This document shows, piece by piece, positions 1 through 7,497 of a stretch of 18,307 nucleotides of DNA. The notes below the pieces were generated by a model. It was not told the origin of the DNA. It saw only the letters and a program-made list of their open reading frames with translations, and searched no databases. Both the position numbers and the translations under genes were made by a program. Source of the DNA: Thiotrichales bacterium (GTDB taxonomy: Bacteria; Pseudomonadota; Gammaproteobacteria; JAAZVR01); the NCBI GenBank assembly GCA_018623305.1, contig JAAZVR010000009.1, positions 1 through 18,307 on the forward strand. Direction: 5' to 3'. Each line of letters opens with the position of its first letter. The stretch's first letter is position 1.

Positions 1-564
1 ATGCGACATGGTCACTGTACCACCCGCTGGCGCTTTAACAGGGGTACCTGTCGGCGCTGCGACATCAATTCCGAAATGAGGACGTCGAGGTTCACCGTTT
101 AAAACACGTTGAGAGCCATAAACGCCCGTAATCGTGCCTTTGGTCGGCCAAATGAATGGACCTAAGAAATCGGTATGATTTAAACGTTGAGCGCGAGCCT
201 CTCGCACCAATTTGGATTCCGCACGAATGCGCTTTAAACGCTCTGGCGGCACATTGACTTTTTTGGGTGGTAAACCGTTGATGCGCTGAATTTTGTAATC
301 ACGCTTAGCAATTGAACGAGTGAAAGTATCCACATCCCCATTCGGATAAGTGATTTGAATCTTTGCTGACTCTGGGAAATCTCGGCCAAACCCTAAAGCA
401 AAACGACCATCGGGTGTGACTGGCACAGATTGACCGTTCATGCTCACTTTTGCGTTCGCTGTCACTTGAGAAGTGACAAAACCACCTTGGGTAAACTGAC
501 CCTTAAAATCAACGGCAAAAGCCGAAGTCGCAATAAAAAAACTACTGATTAGACTGCGGATCAT
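1..564 (-). CDS. M23-family (LytM-type) metallopeptidase, partial
   Basis: This is the N-terminal 188 codons of a secreted murein endopeptidase; the 3' end lies beyond base 1. The protein opens with a signal peptide (MIRSLISSFFIATSAFA, cut before VDFKG), followed by a beta-rich domain at about residues 18-90 and a basic linker with a PPKKVNVPPERLKR-type stretch. The peptidase domain begins near residue 135 (FIWPTKG, GVYGSQR). The zinc-ligand motif HFGIDVAAPTGTPV is visible, with His163 and Asp167 as the expected first two ligands; the third lies outside the window. Family members cleave peptide cross-links in periplasmic peptidoglycan. The ATG at 564 overlaps the end of the upstream small ORF by 23 bp and has no good Shine-Dalgarno, which suggests translational coupling. 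The gene sits where surE/nlpD genes often follow truD, but whether it is an NlpD counterpart cannot be judged. The family call is firm; the substrate is inferred. Confidence 0.85.
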   Translation of the reverse strand, partial: MIRSLISSFFIATSAFAVDFKGQFTQGGFVTSQVTANAKVSMNGQSVPVTPDGRFALGFGRDFPESAKIQITYPNGDVDTFTRSIAKRDYKIQRINGLPPKKVNVPPERLKRIRAESKLVREARAQRLNHTDFLGPFIWPTKGTITGVYGSQRVLNGEPRRPHFGIDVAAPTGTPVKAPAGGTVTMSH

Positions 565-757
565 CGACTAATTTTTCACCTAAAGCATTTTTCGCGTTAT
601 CGAATACCTGACCCGCTTGCTCTCTCAACTGCGTTGTTGACTGAGCGGCTTGATCCACCGATTCAATTGCACTAAAAACGCCTTCTCGGTGATCTTCCCA
701 GTTAATGAATAAATACAGGGTGCCAATCACAACCCCGATTCCTAGCAACTTAAACAT
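542..757 (-). CDS. Small single-pass membrane protein, unknown function
   Basis: This is a 71-residue hypothetical protein that I do not recognise. Residues 1-18 form one hydrophobic segment (LLGIGVVIGTLYLFI), followed by a polar, Gln/Ala-rich amphipathic helix (about 30-60) with no cysteines or catalytic motifs. It is most likely an inner-membrane protein with a cytoplasmic or periplasmic helix. The ATG at 757 lies 16 bp inside the end of truD, preceded by a GAGGG-like ribosome site about ten bases upstream, and its stop lies inside the head of the M23 peptidase gene. These overlaps on both sides argue that it is a real translated member of the operon rather than a chance ORF. Its placement beside a cell-wall hydrolase hints at an envelope role, which is only a guess. 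Confidence 0.6.
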   Translation of the reverse strand: MFKLLGIGVVIGTLYLFINWEDHREGVFSAIESVDQAAQSTTQLREQAGQVFDNAKNALGEKLVDDPQSNQ

Positions 758-1743
758 GTCACCAAACCCTCACAAATAACCGTGGCATATGCCCCGCGTG
801 TTAATTCAAATTGAATACTTATGTCTGAATTATATACTTGTGCCTTTAAATTCCTAGGGATTAAACGGGATGAGCGATAAGCCGCATCCACCCTTTGTTT
901 TTTAAGGCCCTCGATCCAAGGGGAATATTCTTGCGCAAACTCTGCATACCAATCGGCCATTCCCCCTTGTGCTAGCAGGTCACCATCACCCCACAAAGGC
1001 AAAGCCACATGAATGTCTTGCTGTTCATAGCGACCTAAAACATCATCGTTTAACGCTTCTACAACGAAAACAGAGGTTGAGTTAGACATTTGCATTACAT
1101 CCCCGACTCGCGGTGATAAATCGCCAAAATCAGCCAAGCGTTTTTTCAGCATTTCATTAAACAGATGCGCTCGCGCAGCCGATAATAAAATACCTTTTAA
1201 CGCTCTTTTACGAGGTTTAAATTCGCCAGTGAGCATTTCAAAGGCCTGCTGAATGTTTTTGCCTTCATGCCCAAAACGTTGTGCACCAAAGAAATTCGCC
1301 ACGCCCTTTTGCGCGAGATTAACACGCTCATCCAGTAAATCTAAATCAGCGCCCGATGCTTCTCGCAAAACAATCTCAAATTGATTACTGACATGTGTCC
1401 CTGTTCTCAACTTACGATGATGAGATTCGGAACGCAGGATTTTGACGTACCCATCTTCCAGTTCAGAAAAACACTCTGCCCAATTAGGTTCAGGCTTTCC
1501 CGCCAAATCTACACTGAACCACTGAAAAGTCACCGCATTGCGGTCCTTTAAACCAGAGTAGCCCACATCTCGAGCCGAAATACCCGCTGCTTTTGCCAAT
1601 TGACGAGCAACCCATTCCGTATTTTGACCCGATTTCTCAATCCACAATAGCCGGTGTTGGCCTTCACCAGAAGGTTCAAAACCCAGTTGTTCAGTGACGA
1701 TAAAGTCTTCATTGACTGATTTCAATTTGGCGCAGTGGCTCAA
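742..1743 (-). CDS. truD: tRNA pseudouridine(13) synthase TruD
   Basis: TruD converts uridine 13 of some tRNAs to pseudouridine in the cytoplasm. The family signature is clear: NEDFIVTEQLGFEPSGEG at the N terminus, the catalytic-loop motif GLKDRNAVT with the nucleophilic Asp (residue 67 from the chosen start), NQFEIVLRE, GVANFFGAQRFG, and a C-terminal LTRGAYATVICEGL block that is typical of the family end. I chose the TTG at 1743 because a perfect AGGAGG lies six bases upstream (1750-1755). A longer reading from the TTG at 1758 is open but would place that ribosome site inside the gene. The chosen start lies 35 bp inside ftsB, so the two are translationally coupled. At 333 residues it is close to the family's usual 340-350. 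In many gammaproteobacteria ispD and ispF sit between ftsB and truD; here they are absent. Confidence 0.95.
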   Translation of the reverse strand: MSHCAKLKSVNEDFIVTEQLGFEPSGEGQHRLLWIEKSGQNTEWVARQLAKAAGISARDVGYSGLKDRNAVTFQWFSVDLAGKPEPNWAECFSELEDGYVKILRSESHHRKLRTGTHVSNQFEIVLREASGADLDLLDERVNLAQKGVANFFGAQRFGHEGKNIQQAFEMLTGEFKPRKRALKGILLSAARAHLFNEMLKKRLADFGDLSPRVGDVMQMSNSTSVFVVEALNDDVLGRYEQQDIHVALPLWGDGDLLAQGGMADWYAEFAQEYSPWIEGLKKQRVDAAYRSSRLIPRNLKAQVYNSDISIQFELTRGAYATVICEGLVTCLSC

Positions 1744-2074
1744 TTGAGTCCTCCTCAATAGGTTTTGGGGCTAGAGTAGGATCGGGCGCATTAATAATTT
1801 GCACCCAAATCTCATCTTTCCCGACAAATCCTAATTCTTCTCGAGCCACCGCTTCAATAGCACCCGGCTCATTTTTTAAACGATCAACCTCACCATACGC
1901 CTCTTCATTACGGTGTTTAAGCGCTTCGTTTTGCCCTTCAACAATGCTCAGTCGCTCCTGTAACGAAAAAAGCTCGGCGTAGCCTCCATCAGAAGACCAC
2001 AGCCGAGCTTGTAGGTAAAGTGTCGCTAGAACACCAACAATTAAGAGAATCTTAAATGAATGTTTAGCGAGCAA
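1709..2074 (-). CDS. ftsB: Cell division protein FtsB
   Basis: FtsB is a bitopic divisome protein that forms the FtsQLB complex and relays activation to FtsWI at the septum. The 121-residue protein shows the expected layout: a short cytoplasmic head (LAKHSFK), one membrane helix at about 8-24 (ILLIVGVLATLYLQARLW), and a periplasmic coiled coil at about 35-72 (LQERLSIVEGQNEALKHRNE). Next comes the conserved LKNEPGAIEAVAREELGFV block and then a family-typical Asp/Pro-rich tail, here longer than in E. coli. The apparent start is a TTG at 2074, six bases after the eno stop, and no strong ribosome site precedes it, so it probably depends on coupling to eno. The eno-ftsB adjacency is conserved in gammaproteobacteria and supports the call. 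The 3' end contains the truD ribosome site and start. Confidence 0.93.
   Translation of the reverse strand: MLAKHSFKILLIVGVLATLYLQARLWSSDGGYAELFSLQERLSIVEGQNEALKHRNEEAYGEVDRLKNEPGAIEAVAREELGFVGKDEIWVQIINAPDPTLAPKPIEEDSIEPLRQIEISQ
1750..1755 (-). promoter_or_regulatory. Perfect AGGAGG ribosome-binding site for truD
   Basis: AGGAGG, followed by ACTCAA and then TTG, lies within the 3' end of ftsB. The six-base spacing decides the truD start at TTG 1743 over the TTG at 1758. A strong Shine-Dalgarno would compensate for the weak TTG start codon. Confidence 0.75.
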
Positions 2075-2080
2075 AATACA

Positions 2081-3373
2081 TTACTTCAAGTTGTAGAACG
2101 CATCTTTACCAGGGTAAGTTGCTTTCGCACCCAATGCTTCTTCAATGCGCAACAACTGGTTGTATTTCGCAATACGGTCTGAACGAGACATAGAACCCGT
2201 CTTAATCTGACCACACGCTGTCGCAACCGCCAAATCAGCAATCGTCGTATCTTCTGTTTCACCCGAACGGTGAGAAGAAACCGCTGTGTAACCTGCTTCT
2301 TTTGCCATTGCCATTGCATCAAACGTCTCAGTCAAAGTACCGATTTGGTTCACTTTGATTAGGATTGAGTTTGCAATATCTTTGTCGATACCTTCTTTCA
2401 AAATCTTAGAGTTTGTTACGAACAAATCATCGCCGACCAACTGAACTTTCTTGCCAATCTTGTCTGTCAAGATCTTCCAACCGTCCCAGTCGCCTTCGTC
2501 CATACCGTCTTCGATTGAGATAATTGGGTACTTGTCACACCAATCCGCCAAGTAATCAGCAAATTCAGCTGAAGAGAATGTACGGTTTTCAGAAGCCAAT
2601 ACGTATTGACCATCTTTGTAGAACTCAGAAGATGCCGCATCAATTGCAATCATTACTTCTTCGCCCGCTTTGTAGCCAGCGGCTTCAATCGCTTCAAGGA
2701 TAACTGTGATCGCTTCTTCGTTTGAAGACAAATCTGGTGCAAAACCACCTTCATCGCCCACTGCAGTGTTCATGCCTTTATCGTGCAATACTTTTTTCAA
2801 TGCGTGGAATACTTCTGAACCACACTGCAAAGCACGAGAGAATGAATCAAAACCGACAGGCATAATCATGAATTCTTGAAGATCAACTGAGTTATCTGCG
2901 TGCTCACCACCGTTGATGATGTTCATCATCGGAACAGGCATTGAGAAGTCTTTATTGCCAATCAACTCGCCCATGTACTGGTACAAAGACAATTTTTTCT
3001 CAGCTGCCATCGCGTGCGCTGTTGCCATAGACACTGCCAAGATTGCATTCGCACCCAAGCGACCTTTGTTGTCTGTACCGTCAAGGTTAATCATCGTGTT
3101 ATCGATGTCTGCTTGATCCGCTGCTTCACGACCCAAAAGCGCATCACGGATTTCAGTGTTTACTGCGTTAACCGCTTTCAATACACCTTTACCACCGTAA
3201 ACGGCTTTATCGCCATCACGCAACTCAACCGCTTCACGAGAACCTGTAGAAGCACCTGAAGGCACTGCTGCACGACCAAATGCACCTGAAGCCAAAGTTA
3301 CTTCAGCTTCAACTGTCGGGTTACCACGTGAATCAATGATCTGACGAGCATGAATATTTTCAATAATTGACAT
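2081..3373 (-). CDS. eno: Enolase (phosphopyruvate hydratase)
   Basis: Enolase interconverts 2-phosphoglycerate and phosphoenolpyruvate in glycolysis and gluconeogenesis. The 430-residue length matches the bacterial family exactly. Visible hallmarks are ARQIIDSRGNPTVE near the N terminus, His159 in NIINGGEHAD, the catalytic pair Glu208 and Lys340, magnesium ligands Asp245, Glu288 and Asp315 (AIDAAS, SIEDGMDE, LVGDDLFVT), the signature ILIKVNQIGTLTE, and SHRSGETEDTTIADLAV with substrate-binding His368, Arg369 and Ser370, then Lys391. The start is the ATG at 3373, with GGAGA about six bases upstream; an upstream in-frame TTG at 3385 is not needed. Codon use is strongly biased, as expected of a highly expressed gene. 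It leads a short unit with ftsB, truD and downstream genes. I saw no convincing promoter in the 107 bases upstream. Confidence 0.98.
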   Translation of the reverse strand: MSIIENIHARQIIDSRGNPTVEAEVTLASGAFGRAAVPSGASTGSREAVELRDGDKAVYGGKGVLKAVNAVNTEIRDALLGREAADQADIDNTMINLDGTDNKGRLGANAILAVSMATAHAMAAEKKLSLYQYMGELIGNKDFSMPVPMMNIINGGEHADNSVDLQEFMIMPVGFDSFSRALQCGSEVFHALKKVLHDKGMNTAVGDEGGFAPDLSSNEEAITVILEAIEAAGYKAGEEVMIAIDAASSEFYKDGQYVLASENRTFSSAEFADYLADWCDKYPIISIEDGMDEGDWDGWKILTDKIGKKVQLVGDDLFVTNSKILKEGIDKDIANSILIKVNQIGTLTETFDAMAMAKEAGYTAVSSHRSGETEDTTIADLAVATACGQIKTGSMSRSDRIAKYNQLLRIEEALGAKATYPGKDAFYNLK

Positions 3374-3572
3374 TACTATCTCCAAAAAATGTTGTGCGCT
3401 TTTGCCAAGCTACCTTCCTTCTTTTAAGGGTCTTTTCAAAACCATTAAGAGAAGTGAAGGTGAAATCAGTAGCTCCTAGCTGTCTGCGCGGTTAAATTTA
3501 AATCCTAAAAATCATACACGAAGCCCATAAAATCGCAACTGGATTCAATGGGCTTCATAAAACTGTCACGAA
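3374..3572. other. Intergenic region between kdsA and eno, with a weak stem-loop
   Basis: These 199 bases hold one notable structure: a 9-bp perfect stem, GAAGCCCAT (3520-3528) against ATGGGCTTC (3548-3556), with a 19-base loop, 17 bases past the kdsA stop. It could end the pyrG-kdsA transcript, but no T-run follows on the minus strand and the loop is long. The remainder should contain the eno promoter, yet I could not find a -35/-10 pair with acceptable spacing. The GGAGA ribosome site of eno lies at the left edge. Confidence 0.4.
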
Positions 3573-4406
3573 TTACAAGCTGTCTTCAGCAAACGGCTGA
3601 GACTTTGCAATTTCATCCAATGCCTTCAATTGAGCCAAAACTGGCTTCAATTGATGCAACGGCCACATATTCGGACCATCGCTTTTAGCATTGGCTGGGT
3701 CTGGGTGAGTTTCCATAAACAAGCCCGAGATACCGACAGCCATCGCAGCGCGCGCCAAAACAGGCACCATTTCACGCTGACCGCCTGAACACGAACCTTG
3801 ACCACCCGGTTGCTGAACCGAATGCGTTGCATCAAATACCACAGGACAACCTGTTGAACGCATTGAAGCCAAACCACGCATATCCGACACCAAGGTGTTA
3901 TAACCAAAGCTCGTGCCTCGATCACAGACCATAATCTGCTCGTTGCCCGTGCTTTTCGCTTTATCAACCACATTGTTCATATCCCAAGGCGCCATAAACT
4001 GACCCTTTTTGATATTCACAGGTTTGCCTTGCTTAGCTACATTGACAATAAAGTTCGTTTGACGCGCCAAAAATGCAGGCGTTTGCATGATATCCACCAC
4101 ACTTGCCACTTCATCCAATGGAGTATCTTCGTGAACATCTGTTAAAACAGGCACACCGATTTCCGTTTGCACACGTTGCAAAATACGAAGGCCTTCTTCC
4201 AAACCCAAACCACGAAAGCTGTCCAATGATGAACGGTTCGCTTTATCAAACGACGACTTAAATACGAATGGAATACCCAATTCATCCGTCATCGTTTTCA
4301 AAGTTTCAGCCGTGTCCATAATCATCGCTTCTGATTCAATGACACAGGGCCCTGCAATCAAAAAGAATGGCTTATCTAAACCCGCTTCGAAATGACACAA
4401 ATTCAT
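3573..4406 (-). CDS. kdsA: 3-deoxy-D-manno-octulosonate 8-phosphate synthase, metal-dependent class
   Basis: KdsA condenses phosphoenolpyruvate with arabinose 5-phosphate to KDO-8-phosphate, the committed step toward the KDO of the lipopolysaccharide inner core. Family motifs are plain: FKSSFDKANRSS, PAFLARQTN, KKGQFMAPWDMNNV, CDRGTSFGYNTLV, FDATHSVQQPGG and METHPDP. Cys21 in IAGPCVIESE, His195, Glu232 and Asp243 correspond to the metal ligands known from the Aquifex enzyme. E. coli KdsA has Asn in place of that Cys and needs no metal, so this protein belongs to the metal-dependent class. Length (277) is normal. The ATG at 4406 shares its A with the pyrG stop (TAATG), so the genes are translationally coupled. 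Their co-transcription links nucleotide supply (CTP is used by KdsB) with KDO synthesis. Confidence 0.97.
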   Translation of the reverse strand: MNLCHFEAGLDKPFFLIAGPCVIESEAMIMDTAETLKTMTDELGIPFVFKSSFDKANRSSLDSFRGLGLEEGLRILQRVQTEIGVPVLTDVHEDTPLDEVASVVDIMQTPAFLARQTNFIVNVAKQGKPVNIKKGQFMAPWDMNNVVDKAKSTGNEQIMVCDRGTSFGYNTLVSDMRGLASMRSTGCPVVFDATHSVQQPGGQGSCSGGQREMVPVLARAAMAVGISGLFMETHPDPANAKSDGPNMWPLHQLKPVLAQLKALDEIAKSQPFAEDSL

Positions 4407-6043
4407 TATTTAATTCCTTTCAATGCTTTCGCAGCATGAATAAAGGCCGTGAATAAAGGATGACCATCACGCGGTGTTGATTTCAACTCTGGGTGGAACT
4501 GACCTGCCACCATCCAAGGGTGCACATCTTTCGGCATTTCAACCATTTCAACCAAATTACCATCGACTGAACGACCTGAAATCACCAAACCTGCATCTTC
4601 CAGTTGTTTCGTGTAATTTTCATTCACCTCATAACGGTGACGGTGACGTTCAACAATCACACCTTTACCATAGGCTTCAGCTGCAAGCGTGTCTAACTTC
4701 AATTTACATTCTTGAGCCCCTAAACGCATAGTACCGCCTAAATCGACATCTTGGTGACGACGCTCAGTCGAACCATCCGCATTCACCCATTCCGTAATCA
4801 AAGCCACGACTGGGTAAGGTGTTTCAGCATTCAATTCTGTTGAATGGGCATCTTTAAGGCCTGCAACATTACGTGCAAATTCAACCACTACAACTTGCAT
4901 ACCCAAACAAATACCTAAATAAGGTACCTTGTTTTCACGCGCATATTTAACGGTCTCAATCTTGCCCTCTACACCACGCTCACCAAAGCCGCCTGGCACC
5001 AAAATCGCATCCATATTTTCTAGACATGATGTGCCATTTTCTTCAATTGTTTCTGAGTCGATGTGATGAATTTTCACTTTCACACGCTCATGAATACCTG
5101 CGTGTTCCAAGGCTTCATTCACTGATTTATACGCATCCACTAGATCAACGTATTTACCGACCATCGCAACATTAATAATGTCATGCGAATTCATCAAACG
5201 ATCGACTACATCATCCCAGTCGCTCAAATCCGCTTCTGGTGCATGGCTCAAACCGAATCGATTCACTACCAAATCATCCAAACCTTGCGCTTTCAATAGC
5301 GAAGGAATGCGGTAAATCGTATCCGAGTCTGCCGCAGTGATAACCGCGTTCGGCTGTACGTTAGTAAACAACGCAATTTTGTTCTTTTCTGATTCTGGAA
5401 TTTCGCGGTCGGTACGACAAATCAACACATCCGGCTGAATACCGATTGAACGCAACTCTTTAACTGAGTGCTGAGTCGGCTTCGTTTTCAACTCACCTGC
5501 TGCTGCAATATAAGGCACCAACGTCAAATGCATATACATTGAACGCTCACGACCTAGCTCAACACCCAACTGGCGAATCGCTTCCATAAACGGCAATGAT
5601 TCGATATCTCCAATCGTACCACCGACTTCAATCAAAGCAATGTCATAACCTTGACCAGCTTTCATTACACGGCGTTTGATTTCATCGGTAATGTGAGGAA
5701 TCACCTGAACCGTTCCGCCTAGATAATCACCACGACGCTCTTTACGCAAGACGCTTTCATAAACCTGACCGGCAGAGAAACTGTTGTTTTGACTCATACG
5801 AGAACGGATAAAACGCTCGTAATGGCCTAAGTCCAAATCTGTTTCTGCGCCATCGTCTGTAACAAAGACTTCACCATGTTGGAACGGACTCATCGTACCC
5901 GGATCGACGTTAATGTACGGATCCATTTTGACCATTGTGACTTTCAAGCCACGTGCTTCAAGAACGGCTGCAAGAGATGCAGATGAAATGCCTTTGCCCA
6001 GCGATGAAACAACACCGCCTGTAATGAAAATATAGTTGGTCAT
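4406..6043 (-). CDS. pyrG: CTP synthase
   Basis: PyrG aminates UTP to CTP with glutamine and ATP, the last step of pyrimidine nucleotide synthesis. The 545 residues equal the E. coli length. The N-terminal amidoligase domain (about 1-266) begins TNYIFITGGVVSSLGKGISS with the P-loop and carries KMDPYINVDPGTMSPFQHGE and HYERF. The C-terminal class-I glutamine amidotransferase domain has the oxyanion GGFGERG, the nucleophile Cys379 in LGICLGMQ, and His517/Glu519 in QFHPE. The start is the ATG at 6043, which gives the universally conserved MTNYIFITGG N terminus; the frame is open for 48 codons upstream, but that stretch lacks homology and contains a likely promoter. kdsA follows with a one-base overlap. 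Confidence 0.98.
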   Translation of the reverse strand: MTNYIFITGGVVSSLGKGISSASLAAVLEARGLKVTMVKMDPYINVDPGTMSPFQHGEVFVTDDGAETDLDLGHYERFIRSRMSQNNSFSAGQVYESVLRKERRGDYLGGTVQVIPHITDEIKRRVMKAGQGYDIALIEVGGTIGDIESLPFMEAIRQLGVELGRERSMYMHLTLVPYIAAAGELKTKPTQHSVKELRSIGIQPDVLICRTDREIPESEKNKIALFTNVQPNAVITAADSDTIYRIPSLLKAQGLDDLVVNRFGLSHAPEADLSDWDDVVDRLMNSHDIINVAMVGKYVDLVDAYKSVNEALEHAGIHERVKVKIHHIDSETIEENGTSCLENMDAILVPGGFGERGVEGKIETVKYARENKVPYLGICLGMQVVVVEFARNVAGLKDAHSTELNAETPYPVVALITEWVNADGSTERRHQDVDLGGTMRLGAQECKLKLDTLAAEAYGKGVIVERHRHRYEVNENYTKQLEDAGLVISGRSVDGNLVEMVEMPKDVHPWMVAGQFHPELKSTPRDGHPLFTAFIHAAKALKGIK

Positions 6044-6086
6044 GCAATGCCCTGTGGTGAAATCAGACTTCTTTAATAATCGACGT

Positions 6087-6115
6087 ATTATCGCTGATTT
6101 TAACCCTTCAATCAA
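6087..6115 (-). promoter_or_regulatory. Candidate sigma-70 promoter for pyrG-kdsA
   Basis: TTGATT (6110-6115) and GATAAT (6087-6092) are separated by exactly 17 bases on the minus strand. They would start transcription near 6080, about 37 bases before the pyrG ATG. The -35 box overlaps the stop codon of the batB-like gene, so pyrG can be expressed independently of the Bat operon. This is a sequence match only. Confidence 0.5.
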
Positions 6116-7497
6116 TCGGGATTTTTCTGCAAATAAAAGCGTTTTTGCAAAATAGACGATAAATTCGGCTGATGATTTTCTAACCACTGCTCAACGGTTT
6201 GCTCAGCATCGATTGATTTATTTTCAATTTGGCCATCGCCGACCTCTTGCTGAAGCAAGTCATACATCTTCGGGTCGTAATCTTCGTAAGCAATATTGTC
6301 ATTTTCAGGTTGCGATAAATCCATGATTTTTTCTGGCAAAGCCTGAACATCCAAGTCTTGATGCGTGTTTTTATGCGCTTTCACCTGCTGTTCAAAAGCC
6401 TCTAGTCGTTGAATCAACTCAGCATTCTCTCGTGCTTCTATCCAATCAGGATTCGCCAAAGACACTTGCTCAAACAAGGCCTGTGCTTTCACCAACTCAC
6501 CCGCTCTCGACCATGCCACGGCTTGATTAAAGCGGGCTTGGTCTGAATCCACTTTGGCCCAAACCCGAGCCGCTTGTTCATAGTCTTGGGCACGAAAATA
6601 AGCCGTCGCTTTCCAATTCAAATCTTTAAAGGCCTTAGCCGCCAAATCAAACTCTCGATTTTGATACAACTCATAGGCGTATTGATCATCGGTTTGCCAT
6701 AAACCGTTGGCTAAAACAGGTTCAGATGTCGGCAGATTTAACGCCAGCACCCAAACGGCAATCACCACACCTCGACGATAAAACACCAACACCAAAGGCA
6801 ACATCAACAATAAAAGCCAATAACTTTGGTCTTTCCAGCGCTCAACGGAATCATCAGACGATTGAGGATTAAAATACGGCTTATCGGATTCAATCGACCC
6901 AATCACGCTCGACCAGTCCGCCTTTGAATCGACCACCCAAACCGACTGCCCCTGCTCTTTCGGCTCAACTAAGGCTTTGGCTCTCTCCAACCCATTGGAG
7001 GCAAAACGCTCTTCATTATCTGGCATCACATCTGCATTTAACGCGCGTAAATAAGCCATGAAAACCGACGCATCGCGCGTGGCAGACAACACATCAAAGG
7101 CTTGAGACTTTTCACCGACTTGTTCATAAGCAATCAACCGCCAACGGTCATCCCGCTCTAGCAAAGCCTGCTCAAATTGAACAATCGACGCTGAATCCAG
7201 CGCATCCACATTCACAATCAACACATTGGTATATTGATTCAATGATTTCTGCATCGGTTCTCGCTCAAAGCTCAAGCCTGATAACACCAGCACACTCAAA
7301 AACACCAAACCCATCAAGGCCAAAGGACGCCCCAATGAAGTACGTCCACCCGTGGTCATTTCTGCTTGCAGCGAAGCCTCGCAGACTGAATCCAAGTCAT
7401 GCTCAGCCTGACGCAATCCACGCCAATACCAAACGACCCAAATCACGGTCGGTAATATCAGAAGCAAAAACCAAGGACGCGCAAACCCTATTTCCAT
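6112..7497 (-). CDS. batB: BatB-like protein: degenerate VWA domain plus TPR repeats
   Basis: This 461-residue inner-membrane protein is of the Bat (Bacteroides aerotolerance) type. Membrane helices lie at about 9-25, 58-76 and 226-256. Residues 90-200, between the second and third, have the spacing of a von Willebrand A domain (NVLIVNVDAL, SVWVVDSKADW), but the metal-binding DxSxS triad is not recognisable, so it probably does not bind a metal in the usual way. Residues 275-370 contain TPR-like helices (YELYQNREFDLAAKAF, AYFRAQDYEQAARVW, ARFNQAVAWSRAGELVKA), followed by a Gln/Glu-rich linker. The C terminus (EQWLENHQPNLSSILQKRF) resembles the conserved tail of BatB/BatC proteins. The ATG at 7497 overlaps the batA-like stop by 10 bp. 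It is the last gene of the operon; BatD, often next, is missing. The exact biochemical role of Bat proteins is unsettled. Confidence 0.85.
   Translation of the reverse strand: MEIGFARPWFLLLILPTVIWVVWYWRGLRQAEHDLDSVCEASLQAEMTTGGRTSLGRPLALMGLVFLSVLVLSGLSFEREPMQKSLNQYTNVLIVNVDALDSASIVQFEQALLERDDRWRLIAYEQVGEKSQAFDVLSATRDASVFMAYLRALNADVMPDNEERFASNGLERAKALVEPKEQGQSVWVVDSKADWSSVIGSIESDKPYFNPQSSDDSVERWKDQSYWLLLLMLPLVLVFYRRGVVIAVWVLALNLPTSEPVLANGLWQTDDQYAYELYQNREFDLAAKAFKDLNWKATAYFRAQDYEQAARVWAKVDSDQARFNQAVAWSRAGELVKAQALFEQVSLANPDWIEARENAELIQRLEAFEQQVKAHKNTHQDLDVQALPEKIMDLSQPENDNIAYEDYDPKMYDLLQQEVGDGQIENKSIDAEQTVEQWLENHQPNLSSILQKRFYLQKNPD

Noticed and set aside
2913..3259. Plus-strand ORFs inside eno
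   Set aside because: Antisense shadows of a codon-biased gene, with no ribosome site or recognisable protein.
6044..6187. 48-codon N-terminal extension of the pyrG frame
   Set aside because: It precedes the universally conserved MTNYIFITGG start, has no family similarity and contains the candidate promoter and the end of the batB-like gene.
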